This document shows, piece after piece, positions 33,241 to 42,207 of a stretch of DNA of 64,000 bases. How positions within the stretch are numbered: the first letter of the stretch is position 1; the number at the start of each line of letters is the position of its first letter. This DNA is from Frondihabitans peucedani (GTDB lineage: Bacteria > Actinomycetota > Actinomycetes > Actinomycetales > Microbacteriaceae). The translations under genes were made by a program, and so were the position numbers. The notes under the pieces were generated by a model. The model had not been told where the DNA came from and ran no database searches. It saw only the letters and a list, made by a program, of their open reading frames with translations. The stretch spans positions 744,001 through 808,000 of the forward strand of contig NZ_BAABAU010000001.1 of assembly GCF_039537585.1 (NCBI RefSeq). The letters run 5' to 3'.

Positions 33241-34493
33241 GCATCGACGAGAACACCCTCGGAGTCCCGCGTCACCGGCGCGCCGCACGCGGACTCCCCA
33301 CCTCGTCGACGGGAGCGCGCTCGCTCCGCCAGGCCCAGCAGGCCGGCGCGACCCTCGGCACCGGCTACCTCGGCATGGGCGCTGCCGCCGTCGCAGCCGT
33401 GCAGGCCATCTACGGCCTCATCTTCTTCCTGGTGCACCTCTCGCAGTACCCGGTGGCCGCGCCCGCGATCATCGCCTGGCTGATCTACCTGGCCGCGTTC
33501 ATCGGGGTCGTCGCCCTCGTCGCGATCCAGGGCGAGCGGCTGACCGGCGTCGTCATGATCGGCCTCTGCGCCGCCCTGGCGCTCGTGGTCGTGCTCGACT
33601 TCGTCGCGATCTGGCCGCTCCACGACATCGGCGCCTACGCGACAGCGAGCGTCTCCGTCGGCTTCGGGCTCCTCCCCCTGGTCACGCTCCGGCCCGCCCG
33701 CGAGCTCGCGATCGCGGCCGGTGTGCTCCTCGTCCTGTTCGTGGTCGCGGTCGCGCTGACCACGCCGCTCACGCGCGAGACGTTCCCGCAGCAGGTGTCG
33801 GTGATCGCGATCGCGATCCTGCCCTCTGCCATCGCCATCTACGCGGTGCAGCGGTTCCGGCACATGGTGCAGATCGAGCTCGACCGCGTGCTCGTGCAGT
33901 CGACCGTCACCCAGCCCCGGTTCGCCGTCGGCATGCTCGCCAGCGACGAGCTGGCCCGCCTCGACCTCGCCGCCGAGAAGCTCCTCGACGGCGTGGCGAC
34001 CGGCGACGTGCCGCTCCCCCTCGAGCCCCAGGTCGCCTCGACCGCCGCCTCGCTCGCGACCGAGCTGCGCCTCCACCTCATCGAGGGCCGCCGCGAGACG
34101 TGGCTCTACCACGCCGTGACCGAGTCCGAGTACCTCGGCCGCGCCGTCAAGCTCGCCGACCCCTCCTCGCTCGCAGGGCTCCTGACGCCGGAGCAGCGCG
34201 ACGGCCTCCTGCAGGCCGTCTGGCTCCTCCTCGGCGACCGCCGCACCCGCGCGACCGGCACGAGCATCACGCTCACCCTCGGCCCCATCGGCACGGCGAA
34301 CTCGATCGCGTCGCTGGCCGGCCGCACCGTCGAGGTGCCGATCGACCTGACCTCCACCGGCCTCCGACGCAACCGGGTCACGCCCGCCGCCTGGAACGCG
34401 CTCGGCCGGGTCGGCGACTTCCAGACGTCGACGCACCAGGGCAGTTTGCGGCTCGCCATCCGGTGTTCGGTCGAGAACCCCGCCGACTCGTAG
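33237..34493 (+). CDS. Membrane protein of unknown function, possible degenerate histidine kinase partner
   Basis: This 418-residue protein is encoded between a kinase and its regulator and starts with TTG inside a stop-start overlap. After a 40-residue basic N-terminus it has about six membrane spans (about 45-205). A cytoplasmic part of about 210 residues follows. Its helical RRETWLYHAVTESEYLGRAV and DGLLQAVWLLLGDR resemble the helices around a kinase N box, and SITLTLGPIG the following strand. No phospho-acceptor His box and no Asp-x-Gly ATP motif is visible. I read it as a pseudokinase-like accessory of the two-component system; this is inference. Confidence 0.7.
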   Translation: MSIDENTLGVPRHRRAARGLPTSSTGARSLRQAQQAGATLGTGYLGMGAAAVAAVQAIYGLIFFLVHLSQYPVAAPAIIAWLIYLAAFIGVVALVAIQGERLTGVVMIGLCAALALVVVLDFVAIWPLHDIGAYATASVSVGFGLLPLVTLRPARELAIAAGVLLVLFVVAVALTTPLTRETFPQQVSVIAIAILPSAIAIYAVQRFRHMVQIELDRVLVQSTVTQPRFAVGMLASDELARLDLAAEKLLDGVATGDVPLPLEPQVASTAASLATELRLHLIEGRRETWLYHAVTESEYLGRAVKLADPSSLAGLLTPEQRDGLLQAVWLLLGDRRTRATGTSITLTLGPIGTANSIASLAGRTVEVPIDLTSTGLRRNRVTPAAWNALGRVGDFQTSTHQGSLRLAIRCSVENPADS

Positions 34494-34527
34494 CATTAGC
34501 CAACTCCTCATCGAAAGAGAGACACCC

Positions 34528-35205
34528 GTGCCTGACTCCGAAGGACGCATCCGCCTCGCCCTCGTCGACGACCACAAGATGCTGCTCGGTGCCCTCAGCG
34601 AGTGGATCCGAGGCGCCGCCAGCGACATCTCCATGGTCTGCGCCGTCGCGTCCTGGCCCGAGCTGCTGACCCACCCCGAATTCCCCGTCGACGTCGTCCT
34701 CCTCGACCTCGACCTCAAAGACAACCTGCCGATCTCGCTCAAGATCTCGACCCTCAAGACCGCCGGCGTGAAGACGGTGCTCATGAGCACCTACTCCGAG
34801 CCCAACGTCGTCCGCGAGGCCCTCGCGGCCGGCGCCCTCGGCTACCTCGTCAAGAGCGAGGACGCCGAGATGATCGTCGAGGCGATCCGCACCGCGTCGA
34901 ACGGCGAGTCGTACATCTCGGCCGAGCTCGACCTGGCCCTGAACGCGGCCGAGGTCGGCGGCGTGCCGAAGCTCTCCGCGCAGGAGCGCCGCGTCATGGC
35001 CCTCTACGGCGGCGGCGAGCCCGTCAAGGCCGTCGCGTACCAGCTCGGCATCTCGGAAGAGACCGCCAAGTCGTACCTCAAGCGCATCCGCGAGAAGTAC
35101 CGCGTCGCCGGCTACGACGTCGGCACCAAGGTGGCCCTGCGGAAGCGCGCCATCCAGGACGGAATCCTGCTGCAGACGGACGACGCCGCTCCGGCCGGGT
35201 TCTGA
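34528..35205 (+). CDS. Response regulator, NarL/LuxR-type HTH
   Basis: This 225-residue regulator has a receiver domain with acidic pocket VDDH (13-16), phospho-acceptor Asp60 in VVLLDLDLKDN and Lys109 in GYLVKSED. The C-terminal LuxR-like HTH (about 146-205) is LSAQERRVMALYGGGEPVKA, then GISEETAKSYLKRIREKYRV. GTG start follows GAAAGAGAG. It is the output of the kinase at 32089. A strong hairpin terminator lies 25 bases after its stop. Target genes cannot be deduced. Confidence 0.92.
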   Translation: MPDSEGRIRLALVDDHKMLLGALSEWIRGAASDISMVCAVASWPELLTHPEFPVDVVLLDLDLKDNLPISLKISTLKTAGVKTVLMSTYSEPNVVREALAAGALGYLVKSEDAEMIVEAIRTASNGESYISAELDLALNAAEVGGVPKLSAQERRVMALYGGGEPVKAVAYQLGISEETAKSYLKRIREKYRVAGYDVGTKVALRKRAIQDGILLQTDDAAPAGF

Positions 35206-35229
35206 CCGCAGGATCAGCCCCGCGCACCC

Positions 35230-35273
35230 CACGAGGGCCCGCCCCGCGCTCCGGCGTCGGGCGGGCCCTCGTG
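35230..35273 (+). terminator. Hairpin terminator after the response regulator
   Basis: CACGAGGGCCCGCCC (35230-35244) and GGGCGGGCCCTCGTG (35259-35273) form a 15-bp perfect stem with a 14-base loop, 24 bases downstream of the stop. There is no T-tract, as is usual in high-GC actinobacteria. Confidence 0.75.
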
Positions 35274-35316
35274 CGTGTGCGCGTGCGTGGTCGTGTTCGC
35301 GTCGCGAGCTCGGGTG

Positions 35317-35378
35317 GGCGGGTGCTCGCCGCATCCGGCGGGCCTCCGGAGACCCGCCTACTGCTGCGAGCACCCGCC
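35317..35378. repeat. Nested palindromic intergenic element, copy 1
   Basis: Outer arms GGCGGGTGCTCGC/GCGAGCACCCGCC (13 bp perfect) enclose an inner hairpin GGCGGG-C-CTCCGGAG-A-CCCGCC. A 43-bp core (35336-35378) matches 57743-57785 at 38 positions, so this is a dispersed element rather than a chance hairpin. Confidence 0.75.
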
Positions 35379-35425
35379 AACGCACCGCCGCGCGCCGGGC
35401 GCGATCCCGAGCGCGCCCGCGCCCG

Positions 35426-36670
35426 CTACGCCCGCACGGTCCGGATCGCGTCGGTCGCCGACGCCACGGCCTCGGGCCGCCGGCGCTGCACGGCGAAGCT
35501 CACCACGGTCAGCACCACGCCGAGCACGGCGAGCGCGACGCCGACCCAGGCCGGCGCCCCCACCCCGAGGCCCGCGCCGATGACGGCGCCGCCGAGGTAG
35601 GCGCCGAAGCTGTTGCCGATGTTGAACGCCGAGTGGTTGAGGGCGGCCGCGATGATCTGGCTGTCGCCCGCCACGCGCATGAGGCGCGTCTGGATGGCGG
35701 GCGAGATCATCGACGAGGTGAGGCCCAGGAGGAACGCGAAGAAGAAGATCCCGACGAGCGAGTGGGCGGTCAGCCCGTAGCCGACGAGCGCCACGAGCAG
35801 GCCGGCGAACCCGATGAAGATCGTGTTCCGGATGCTCTTGTCGGCACCCCAGCCGCCCAGGAGGTTGCCGATCGTCATCCCGACGCCGACCCCGACCAGG
35901 ACGAACGGCACGACCGACTCCGACGAGCCCGTCCCGACGGTCACCGCGGTCGCGATGTAGCTGTAGACGGCGAAGAAGCCGCCGAAGCCGATCGCGCCGA
36001 TCCCCATCACCAGCCACACCTGCGGCTTCGTGAACGCGTTGAGCTCGCGCCGGATCGACGCCCCCTCCGACGCGGGCTGCGGCGGCAGGGCGAGCGCGAC
36101 GGCGGCGAAGGTCGCTGCGAAGATGAGGGCGACCGCGACGTAGGCGACGCGCCATCCTGCCGCCTGTCCGAGCGCCGTGATCAGCGGAACGCCCACGATG
36201 TTCGAGATCGTGAGCCCCGACAGGACGAACGCCACGCCCTTGCCCTTGTTGCCCGGGCCCATGAGCGACGCAGCGGCGAGCGAGGCGATGCCGAAGTACG
36301 CGCCGTGCGGGAGCCCCGCCGCGAACCGGGCCAGGAGCACGAGGCCGAAGGTCGGCAGGATCGCTGACGCCACCGTCCCGACCACGAACGCCGCCAGGAG
36401 GCAGAGCAGCAGCTTCTTCCGCGGCACGTGCGACGTGGTCGCGGCGATCGTGGGCGCGCCGACGACGACGCCGAGGGCGTAGGCGCTGATCAGGAGGCCC
36501 GCGTGGGCGGTCGTGGCCTCGGCGGACTGCGCGTAGGCGGTCGGCATGAGGTCGCGGGCGATGTTCGGCAGGAGCCCCATGGCGACGAACTCGGTGGCGC
36601 CGATGGCGAAGCCGCCGAGAGCGAGCGAGACGAGCGCGAGGCGCCGGCGGCGCGCGGAGACAGGAGGCAC
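35426..36670 (-). CDS. MFS exporter (AraJ/drug:H+ antiporter-1 type)
   Basis: This 414-residue protein has 12 membrane spans. The DHA1-type helix 1 reads LALGGFAIGATEFVAMGLLP, followed by LLISAYALGVVVGAPTIAA and RFAAGLPHGAYFGIASLAAA. These motifs mark the AraJ/YdhP-like sugar-or-drug efflux group. I chose GTG at 36670 because AAAAGG precedes it and the first helix begins 14 residues later; upstream in-frame extension has no membrane character. Substrate is unknown. It is divergent from the GH25 lysozyme gene. Confidence 0.87.
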   Translation of the reverse strand: MPPVSARRRRLALVSLALGGFAIGATEFVAMGLLPNIARDLMPTAYAQSAEATTAHAGLLISAYALGVVVGAPTIAATTSHVPRKKLLLCLLAAFVVGTVASAILPTFGLVLLARFAAGLPHGAYFGIASLAAASLMGPGNKGKGVAFVLSGLTISNIVGVPLITALGQAAGWRVAYVAVALIFAATFAAVALALPPQPASEGASIRRELNAFTKPQVWLVMGIGAIGFGGFFAVYSYIATAVTVGTGSSESVVPFVLVGVGVGMTIGNLLGGWGADKSIRNTIFIGFAGLLVALVGYGLTAHSLVGIFFFAFLLGLTSSMISPAIQTRLMRVAGDSQIIAAALNHSAFNIGNSFGAYLGGAVIGAGLGVGAPAWVGVALAVLGVVLTVVSFAVQRRRPEAVASATDAIRTVRA

Positions 36671-36881
36671 GGCGAGACCTTTTCGTCGAAGAGGGAGGTG
36701 GGGAACGGCTCTTCGTCGAGTCGTACGAGGCGATCCGGTCGGCGGACGGCGCCCTTTCATCCTAGGTCGGCCGAGCGATGTATTTGTTCCCGTGCTCCAC
36801 GAAATGGCGGCGCGAGTGCCTAGGCTCGTCTCCGACGGCGCTTCCGACCACGGCGCCGCGCGACCTCCTGGGGGCTCCACC

Positions 36882-38570
36882 ATGTCTGTGATCCGTCGAA
36901 GCCGCGCCACCCGCGCGGCTGCCAGCACTCTCGCCCTCGCGGCGCTCACCGGCGGCCTGCTCGTCTCGGTGCCTCTGTCGGCCTCGGCGGCGCCTGCGCC
37001 CTCCGCCGTCCCGTCGTCAGCTCAGCTCGCGCGCTCGGGTGCCGGAGCAGCGGGCATCTCGCCCGCGCTCTCGAAGACGGCCGCCGCGGCCGCGCCCCTG
37101 GCTCGCCCCGCCGGCGTCCCGGGCTTCGACATCTACGAGGGGTCGGTCGGCAAGACCGGCAAGGCTCTCACCGCAGCCGACTTCACCGCCGCCGCCGCGA
37201 ACGGGGCGAAGTTCGCCTACATCAAGGCCAGCGGCGGGATCGTCCGGACGAACGCCCAGTTCGATGCGCAGTACGCCGGCGCAAAGGCCGCCGGCCTGCT
37301 CGTCGGCACCTACTTCAAGGTGGCGCCGAACACCTCGAGCGGCGCCGCCCAGGCCGACTTCTTCGCCGCCCACGATGGCCAGTGGCATAAGGGCGGCTGG
37401 ACGCTGCCGCCGATGATCGACATCGAGGTCAACGATCCGTCCGGCAAGAACAACGGCCAGAAGGGCGTCCCCGCCTGCTACGGCCTCGCTCCCGCCGCGA
37501 TGCTCGCCTGGATCAAGGCCGCCGCGACCGAGACGGCCGCGAAGACCGGCCGAGCCCCGGTGCTCTACGTCGGCAAGGACTTCGCCGACCAGTGCCTCGG
37601 CGCGACCACCGGCCTCAGCGCCTACCAGCTCTTCGCGCCGAACTACTCCGAGAGCCCGGCCGCGGCAGGCCTTCCCGCGTCGTGGGCCTCGTTCAGCTTC
37701 TGGCAGTTCTCGCAGGCCGAGAACTCCCCGCTCCCCGGCGACCAGGACGTCTTCAACGGAAGCCTCACCTCACTGCACCTGCTCGCCGACCCCACCTGGG
37801 GCAGCGGCACGAAGACCTCGGTCCGGAAGCACGACTACTCGGGCGACGGGAAGGCCGACGTCCTGACCCGCTACGGCGACACGCTCCGCATGTACCGCGG
37901 CAACGGCAAGGGCGGCTTCATCAACTACGCCACCGTGCTCTCCAACGTCAAGAGCCTCACCGCGCTCGTGGCGCCCGGCGACCTGAACGGCGACGGCGTG
38001 CCCGACCTGCTCGACCGCCGCAGCAACGGCGCGAGCTACTTCTACGCCGGCAAGAAGGCCGGCGGATTCCTCGCCCCGAAGGCCGCGGCCACCGGCATGA
38101 ACACGATGAACCTCCTCACCGGCGTCGGCGACTTCAACGGCGACGGGAAGGCCGACCTCCTCACCCGCGACACGAAGGGCGTCCTCTGGCTCTACGTCGG
38201 CAACGGCGCCGGGCAGTTCTCCGGACGCGTGCAGATCGGCTCCGGACAGGCCTCGGTGAAGCAGATCGTCGGCGTCGACAGCTTCGGCAGCGGTCACGCC
38301 AAGGGGATCGTCACGAACGACAGCAGCGGCACCGTCCGCTTCTACCCCCGCACCGCCACCGGCTTCGGGACGAGCACCGTCATCGGCACCGGCTGGACCG
38401 TCTACAACACGCTGGTCTCCCCCGGCGACCTCACCGGCGACGGAGTGAGCGACCTCCTCGTGCGGCGCTCGTCGGGCGAGATGTCGCTCTACGCCGGCAC
38501 CGGCGCCGGCAAGCTCAAGGCCCGCGCCGTCGTCGCGACCGGCTGGAGCCCGTTCACCTGGATCGGCTGA
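36882..38570 (+). CDS. Secreted GH25 lysozyme-like protein with FG-GAP/VCBS repeats
   Basis: This 562-residue secreted protein has a signal peptide (1-36, cleavage near ASA-APA). A glycoside hydrolase 25 domain follows (about 78-290), with Asp83 in GFDIYEGS and the catalytic pair Asp180/Glu182 in PPMIDIEVND. It ends WASFSFWQFSQAEN. Four or more FG-GAP-type calcium-binding repeats come next: DYSGDGKADVL, DLNGDGVPDLL, DFNGDGKADLL and DLTGDGVSDLL. GH25 enzymes cleave the muramic-acid bond of peptidoglycan; the repeats probably form a propeller for wall or substrate binding. A TAGGCT hexamer at 36821 may be the -10. Confidence 0.88.
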   Translation: MSVIRRSRATRAAASTLALAALTGGLLVSVPLSASAAPAPSAVPSSAQLARSGAGAAGISPALSKTAAAAAPLARPAGVPGFDIYEGSVGKTGKALTAADFTAAAANGAKFAYIKASGGIVRTNAQFDAQYAGAKAAGLLVGTYFKVAPNTSSGAAQADFFAAHDGQWHKGGWTLPPMIDIEVNDPSGKNNGQKGVPACYGLAPAAMLAWIKAAATETAAKTGRAPVLYVGKDFADQCLGATTGLSAYQLFAPNYSESPAAAGLPASWASFSFWQFSQAENSPLPGDQDVFNGSLTSLHLLADPTWGSGTKTSVRKHDYSGDGKADVLTRYGDTLRMYRGNGKGGFINYATVLSNVKSLTALVAPGDLNGDGVPDLLDRRSNGASYFYAGKKAGGFLAPKAAATGMNTMNLLTGVGDFNGDGKADLLTRDTKGVLWLYVGNGAGQFSGRVQIGSGQASVKQIVGVDSFGSGHAKGIVTNDSSGTVRFYPRTATGFGTSTVIGTGWTVYNTLVSPGDLTGDGVSDLLVRRSSGEMSLYAGTGAGKLKARAVVATGWSPFTWIG

Positions 38571-38602
38571 TCCGGGCGGCTCCCCCGCTCCCGACCGCGA
38601 AA

Positions 38603-38640
38603 ACGGCTCCCGACCAGCACCATCTGTGGTCGTGAGCCGT
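38603..38640 (+). terminator. Hairpin terminator after the GH25 gene
   Basis: ACGGCTCCCGACCA and TGGTCGTGAGCCGT form a 14-bp stem with one central mismatch around a 10-base loop, 32 bases downstream of the stop. A run of four A precedes it on the plus strand, so it could also serve the opposing minus-strand gene. Confidence 0.65.
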
Positions 38641-38674
38641 CTTCGTGGTCGGAGCCCCCGGCCGAACGGCCGAG

Positions 38675-38992
38675 CTATGAGCGGTCGCGCAGCGCCCGCT
38701 CCAGCCGCTCGACCTTGCCGTCCAGCTCGCCGCTGTGCCCGGGCCGGATGTCGGCCTTCAGCACCAGCGAGACGCGGCTGCCGTAGGCGCCGACGGCCTC
38801 CGCGGCCGCCTTCACGACGGCCATGACCTCGTCCCACTCGCCCTCGATCTCGGTGAACATCGACGAGGTGCGGTTGGGCAGCCCCGAGTCGCGGACGACC
38901 CGGACGGCGGCAGCGACGGCATCGTGGACGGAGTCGGGCTCACTCCCCGCGGGAGCTCCCCCGCTGGGCGACAGGCTGAAGGCGACGATCAT
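38675..38992 (-). CDS. MTH1187/YqgV family thiamine-binding protein
   Basis: This 105-residue ferredoxin-fold protein starts MIVAFSLSPSG and has SVHDAVAAAVRVVRDSGLPN followed by SSMFTEIEGEWDEVMAVVKA, the pattern of the UPF0045 thiamine-binding family. It probably binds thiamine or a related metabolite; its cellular role is poorly defined. Its first 53 bases overlap the end of the GT87 gene in another frame on the same strand, an unusually long overlap that implies translational coupling. Confidence 0.85.
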   Translation of the reverse strand: MIVAFSLSPSGGAPAGSEPDSVHDAVAAAVRVVRDSGLPNRTSSMFTEIEGEWDEVMAVVKAAAEAVGAYGSRVSLVLKADIRPGHSGELDGKVERLERALRDRS

Positions 38993-40226
38993 GGCTCGAT
39001 CCTGCCACCCCCGGCGCCGCGTCGCGCCCGGCGCGGACGACGCCCGCCACCGCCACCGCGAGGAGTGCGGCGAGCAGCCCGTTCCGTGCCGTGATGACGA
39101 GCACCATCCAGCGCTCCGCGAGCACGAGCGCGTCGTAGCCCCACGGGTAGATCACCTGAGTCAGGGCGGCGATCAGGCCGGTCAGGATCGCGGGCACCGC
39201 GAACGACCGGCCGCCCTCCCGGGCGAGCACCAGGCCCAGGATCACGGGCACCGCCAGCCACCCCTCGTACTGCGGCGACCCCACCTTGTTCGTCACGATG
39301 AAGGCCGTCGTCAGAGCGAGCGAGAGCGGCGCGAGGAGCTCGAGGGCCGACGCGCCACGCCGGGTGGCCCACGCCCCCGCGGCGACGACGCCGAGGAGGA
39401 CGACGGCCATCACCGGAGTCATCAGTGCGGCCGTCGTCGCCGTGCCGGGGCCCGACACCTGGTAGGTGAGCAGCCGCCGGTCGAACGCGGTGGAGACCCC
39501 GGACGCTCCCACGGCCTCCAGCCACAGCCAGAACGTCGTCACCGGAGCCTCGAGCTGCAGGCCGCGGCCGGTCTGCTGCCCGACGAACCCCGTGATCACG
39601 CGCCAGGTGCCACCCACCGCGAGGGCCGCGAGGACGACGACGACGCTCGTGCCGAGGGCGCCGGCGGCAGCCGCGATCCTGCGCTTCGACGCGATCAGGA
39701 CGGCGAGCAGCAGCGCCGCGGGCCAGACCTTGATCCAGGTGGCCAGGGCCAGCAGGATGCCAGCCAGCACCGGCCGGCGAGACAGGGCGAGCATCCCGGC
39801 GAGCGCCAGCGGGATCGTGATGCTGTCGATCCTGCCCACCGCGATCGGTCCGAGGAGGAGCAGGAACGCGAGCCACCACCAGCCGACCGCGAGGGTCCGG
39901 GTGCCGCCGCGCGTGAGGAGCGCGAGCGCGAGGGCGTCGAGGACCGCGACGAGCAGCAGCCAGGTCGCCGAGTAGTGCGCGATCCCGAACGCGGCGGCGA
40001 GGAGCATCGGCAGGAGGGCGACGGTCGGGTACACCCACACGTGCTGGAGTCCGACCCAGCCGCTGCCGGCGGTGCCGGCCGCGATCCAGTCTCGGTAGAC
40101 GGTCGAGACGTCGTTCAGCGGGGTGTGTGGTCCGGTGAGGACGGCGACCGAGAGCCACAGGTGAACCGCGACGAAGCCGAGCCAGAGGGCGGCCGCTCGG
40201 ACGGCGGGGCGGTCGGCGAACGGCAT
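38940..40226 (-). CDS. GT87-like membrane mannosyltransferase family protein (DUF2029)
   Basis: This 428-residue protein has about ten or eleven membrane spans. The early external loop carries DVSTVYRDWIAAG, including the acidic residue position expected for polyprenyl-phosphate-sugar transferases. Later come TWIKVWPAALLLA and NKVGSPQYEGWLAVPVI, typical of the GT87/alpha-1,2-mannosyltransferase family that decorates lipoglycans in actinobacteria. ATG at 40226 is supported by TACCCT (plus 40234-40239) 7 bases upstream, a leaderless arrangement; a GTG 6 bases earlier is also possible. It overlaps the thiamine-binding gene by 53 bases. Confidence 0.8.
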   Translation of the reverse strand: MPFADRPAVRAAALWLGFVAVHLWLSVAVLTGPHTPLNDVSTVYRDWIAAGTAGSGWVGLQHVWVYPTVALLPMLLAAAFGIAHYSATWLLLVAVLDALALALLTRGGTRTLAVGWWWLAFLLLLGPIAVGRIDSITIPLALAGMLALSRRPVLAGILLALATWIKVWPAALLLAVLIASKRRIAAAAGALGTSVVVVLAALAVGGTWRVITGFVGQQTGRGLQLEAPVTTFWLWLEAVGASGVSTAFDRRLLTYQVSGPGTATTAALMTPVMAVVLLGVVAAGAWATRRGASALELLAPLSLALTTAFIVTNKVGSPQYEGWLAVPVILGLVLAREGGRSFAVPAILTGLIAALTQVIYPWGYDALVLAERWMVLVITARNGLLAALLAVAVAGVVRAGRDAAPGVAGSSHDRRLQPVAQRGSSRGE

Positions 40227-40302
40227 GCGCACCAGGGTACCGAGAAGTGCACGCTGCGAACGTTCCCAGGGCCCGGCAAGCGGGACGCGCCACCGTTGAG
40301 GC

Positions 40303-40992
40303 ATGAAGAAGAAGACAGGAATCCTCCTCGGGGCCGGGATCGCCGTCGTGGTGCTCGGGACGACGGCCGCCATCGCGGGTCCGATCTTCTACCGCGACGT
40401 CGTCGTCGGGAAGCCCGCGGCCGCTCCGACCGTCGCGGTCACCCCCGGCTCGTCGAGCCTCACCGCTGCCGATCTCACCGGTTCCTGGGACGTCGCCTCG
40501 GGAAGCACGGCCGGCTACCGCGTCAAGGAGGTCCTGAACGGCACCGACGTGACCGTGGTCGGCACCACCTCGAAGGTCGACGGCACCGTGACGTTCGACT
40601 CGGGGTCGATCTCCGCCGCCGATGTGACCGTGTCGGTCAAGGACATCGCCACCGACAGCAGCAGCCGCGACGAGTACTTCCGGACCTCCGCCATGGAGAC
40701 CGACATCTACCCCGATGCGACCTTCCGACTGACCTCGCCCGTCTCCGACACCGGGCTCACCTCCGGCAAGGTGTCCTCCTTCACGGCGACCGGCACGCTG
40801 ACCCTCCACGGCGTCACCAGGGAGGTCGAGGTGCCGATGAAGGCGGCCCTCGCCGGCACGGGCGCCGAGGTGAGCGGCTCGGTGCCGATCACGTTCTCCG
40901 ACTACAAGGTGACCGCGCCGAGCCTCGGCTTCGTCACCGTCCAGAAGACCGGCTCGGTGGAGTTCCTCGTCAAGGCGCGACCCGCCTCCTGA
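40303..40992 (+). CDS. YceI family protein, membrane-anchored
   Basis: This 229-residue protein has a short KKK N-terminus and a hydrophobic helix (5-27) serving as signal anchor. A YceI lipocalin-like barrel follows from about residue 57: LTGSWDVASGSTAGYRVKEV, SRDEYFRTSAMETDIYPDAT, and TGTLTLHGVTREVEVPMKA. YceI proteins bind isoprenoid lipids in a hydrophobic pocket; the physiological ligand here is unknown. The gene is divergent from the GT87 gene. CACCGT ends 6 bases before the ATG and TTGAGG overlaps, so either leaderless or weakly led translation is possible. Confidence 0.88.
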   Translation: MKKKTGILLGAGIAVVVLGTTAAIAGPIFYRDVVVGKPAAAPTVAVTPGSSSLTAADLTGSWDVASGSTAGYRVKEVLNGTDVTVVGTTSKVDGTVTFDSGSISAADVTVSVKDIATDSSSRDEYFRTSAMETDIYPDATFRLTSPVSDTGLTSGKVSSFTATGTLTLHGVTREVEVPMKAALAGTGAEVSGSVPITFSDYKVTAPSLGFVTVQKTGSVEFLVKARPAS

Positions 40993-41036
40993 TCCGTGCG
41001 GTGCCGGGCTCGGCCCACCGGCCTCTAGGCTGCACC

Positions 41037-42203
41037 ATGACCGAAACGGAAACCCCGACGACCCTGCTGCGCCTCGGCGTGCTGGCCTCGTCCCGTAAGC
41101 CCGACGAGCGCCGCGTGCCGATCCACCCGGCGCACCTCGAGCGCATCGACGCAGACCTCCGGGCCCGCATGGTCCTGGAGCGCGGCTACGGACTCCGCTT
41201 CGGGGTGCCGGACTCCGACCTCGAGCCCCTCGTCGGTGCCATGGTCGACCGCGACGAGGTCATCGCGCTGTCCGACGTCGTGCTCCTGCCCAAGCCGCAG
41301 GCCTCCGATCTCGAAGACCTCCGCGACGGCCAGGTGCTCTGGGGCTGGCCCCACTGCGTGCAGGATCGCGAGATCACGCAGCTCGCCATCGACAAGAGAC
41401 TCACCCTCATCGCCTGGGAGGCGATGAACCACTGGCAGGCCGACGGCGGCTTCGGCCTCCACGTCTTCCACAAGAACAACGAGCTCGCCGGCTACTGCTC
41501 GGTGATTCACGCCCTGCAGCTCTGCGGCTCGACGGGCGACTACGGCCGCCGCCTCAGCGCCGTCGTCATCGGCTTCGGCGCGACCGCGCGCGGTGCCGTC
41601 ACGGCCCTCAATGCGCACGGCATCCACGACGTCCGGGTGCTGACGAACCGCGGCATCGCTGCGGTCGGCGCACCGATCCCCTCCGTCGACATCATCACCT
41701 TCGAGCACGACGACGAGAACCCCTTCGACAGCACGGTCCACGCCGAGGACGGCCCGCGGCCTCTCGCGCCGTACCTCGCCGAGAACGACATCGTGGTCAA
41801 CTGCACGCTGCAGGATCCGAACGCGCCGCTCACCTACCTCCGGACCTCCGACCTCGGCGCGTTCCGCCCCGGCAGCCTCATCGTCGACGTCTCCATCGAC
41901 GAGGGCATGGGCTTCGAGTGGGCGACGACGACCACGTTCCGCGAGCCGATGATCACGGTCGGCGAGACCACCAACTACTACGCGGTCGACCACAGCCCGT
42001 CCCTCCTCTGGAACTCCACCTCGTGGGAGATCAGCGAGGCCCTCCTGCCGTTCCTCCGCGTCGTGATGGAGGGCAGGACCTCCTGGGCCTCCTCCGAGAC
42101 GATCCGCCGCGCGATCGAGATCGACGAGGGGATCGTGCAGAACGAGGCGATCCTGACCTTCCAGCACCGCGGCCCCGACTACCCCTACGAGGCGCGAGAC
42201 TGA
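41037..42203 (+). CDS. N5-(carboxyethyl)ornithine synthase-like / alanine-dehydrogenase-family protein
   Basis: This 388-residue protein belongs to the alanine dehydrogenase/PNT family. The N-terminal substrate part is RKPDERRVPIHPAHLERI (about 20-37), and the nucleotide site is SAVVIGFGATARGAVTALNA (GxGxxxxG, about 179-198). The pattern best fits N5-(carboxyethyl)ornithine synthase, which reductively joins pyruvate to ornithine, but saccharopine-type or other opine substrates cannot be excluded. TAGGCT (41026-41031) ends 5 bases before the ATG without a Shine-Dalgarno sequence, suggesting a leaderless mRNA. A GNAT gene follows after 4 bases. Confidence 0.78.
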   Translation: MTETETPTTLLRLGVLASSRKPDERRVPIHPAHLERIDADLRARMVLERGYGLRFGVPDSDLEPLVGAMVDRDEVIALSDVVLLPKPQASDLEDLRDGQVLWGWPHCVQDREITQLAIDKRLTLIAWEAMNHWQADGGFGLHVFHKNNELAGYCSVIHALQLCGSTGDYGRRLSAVVIGFGATARGAVTALNAHGIHDVRVLTNRGIAAVGAPIPSVDIITFEHDDENPFDSTVHAEDGPRPLAPYLAENDIVVNCTLQDPNAPLTYLRTSDLGAFRPGSLIVDVSIDEGMGFEWATTTTFREPMITVGETTNYYAVDHSPSLLWNSTSWEISEALLPFLRVVMEGRTSWASSETIRRAIEIDEGIVQNEAILTFQHRGPDYPYEARD

Positions 42204-42207
42204 GGGG

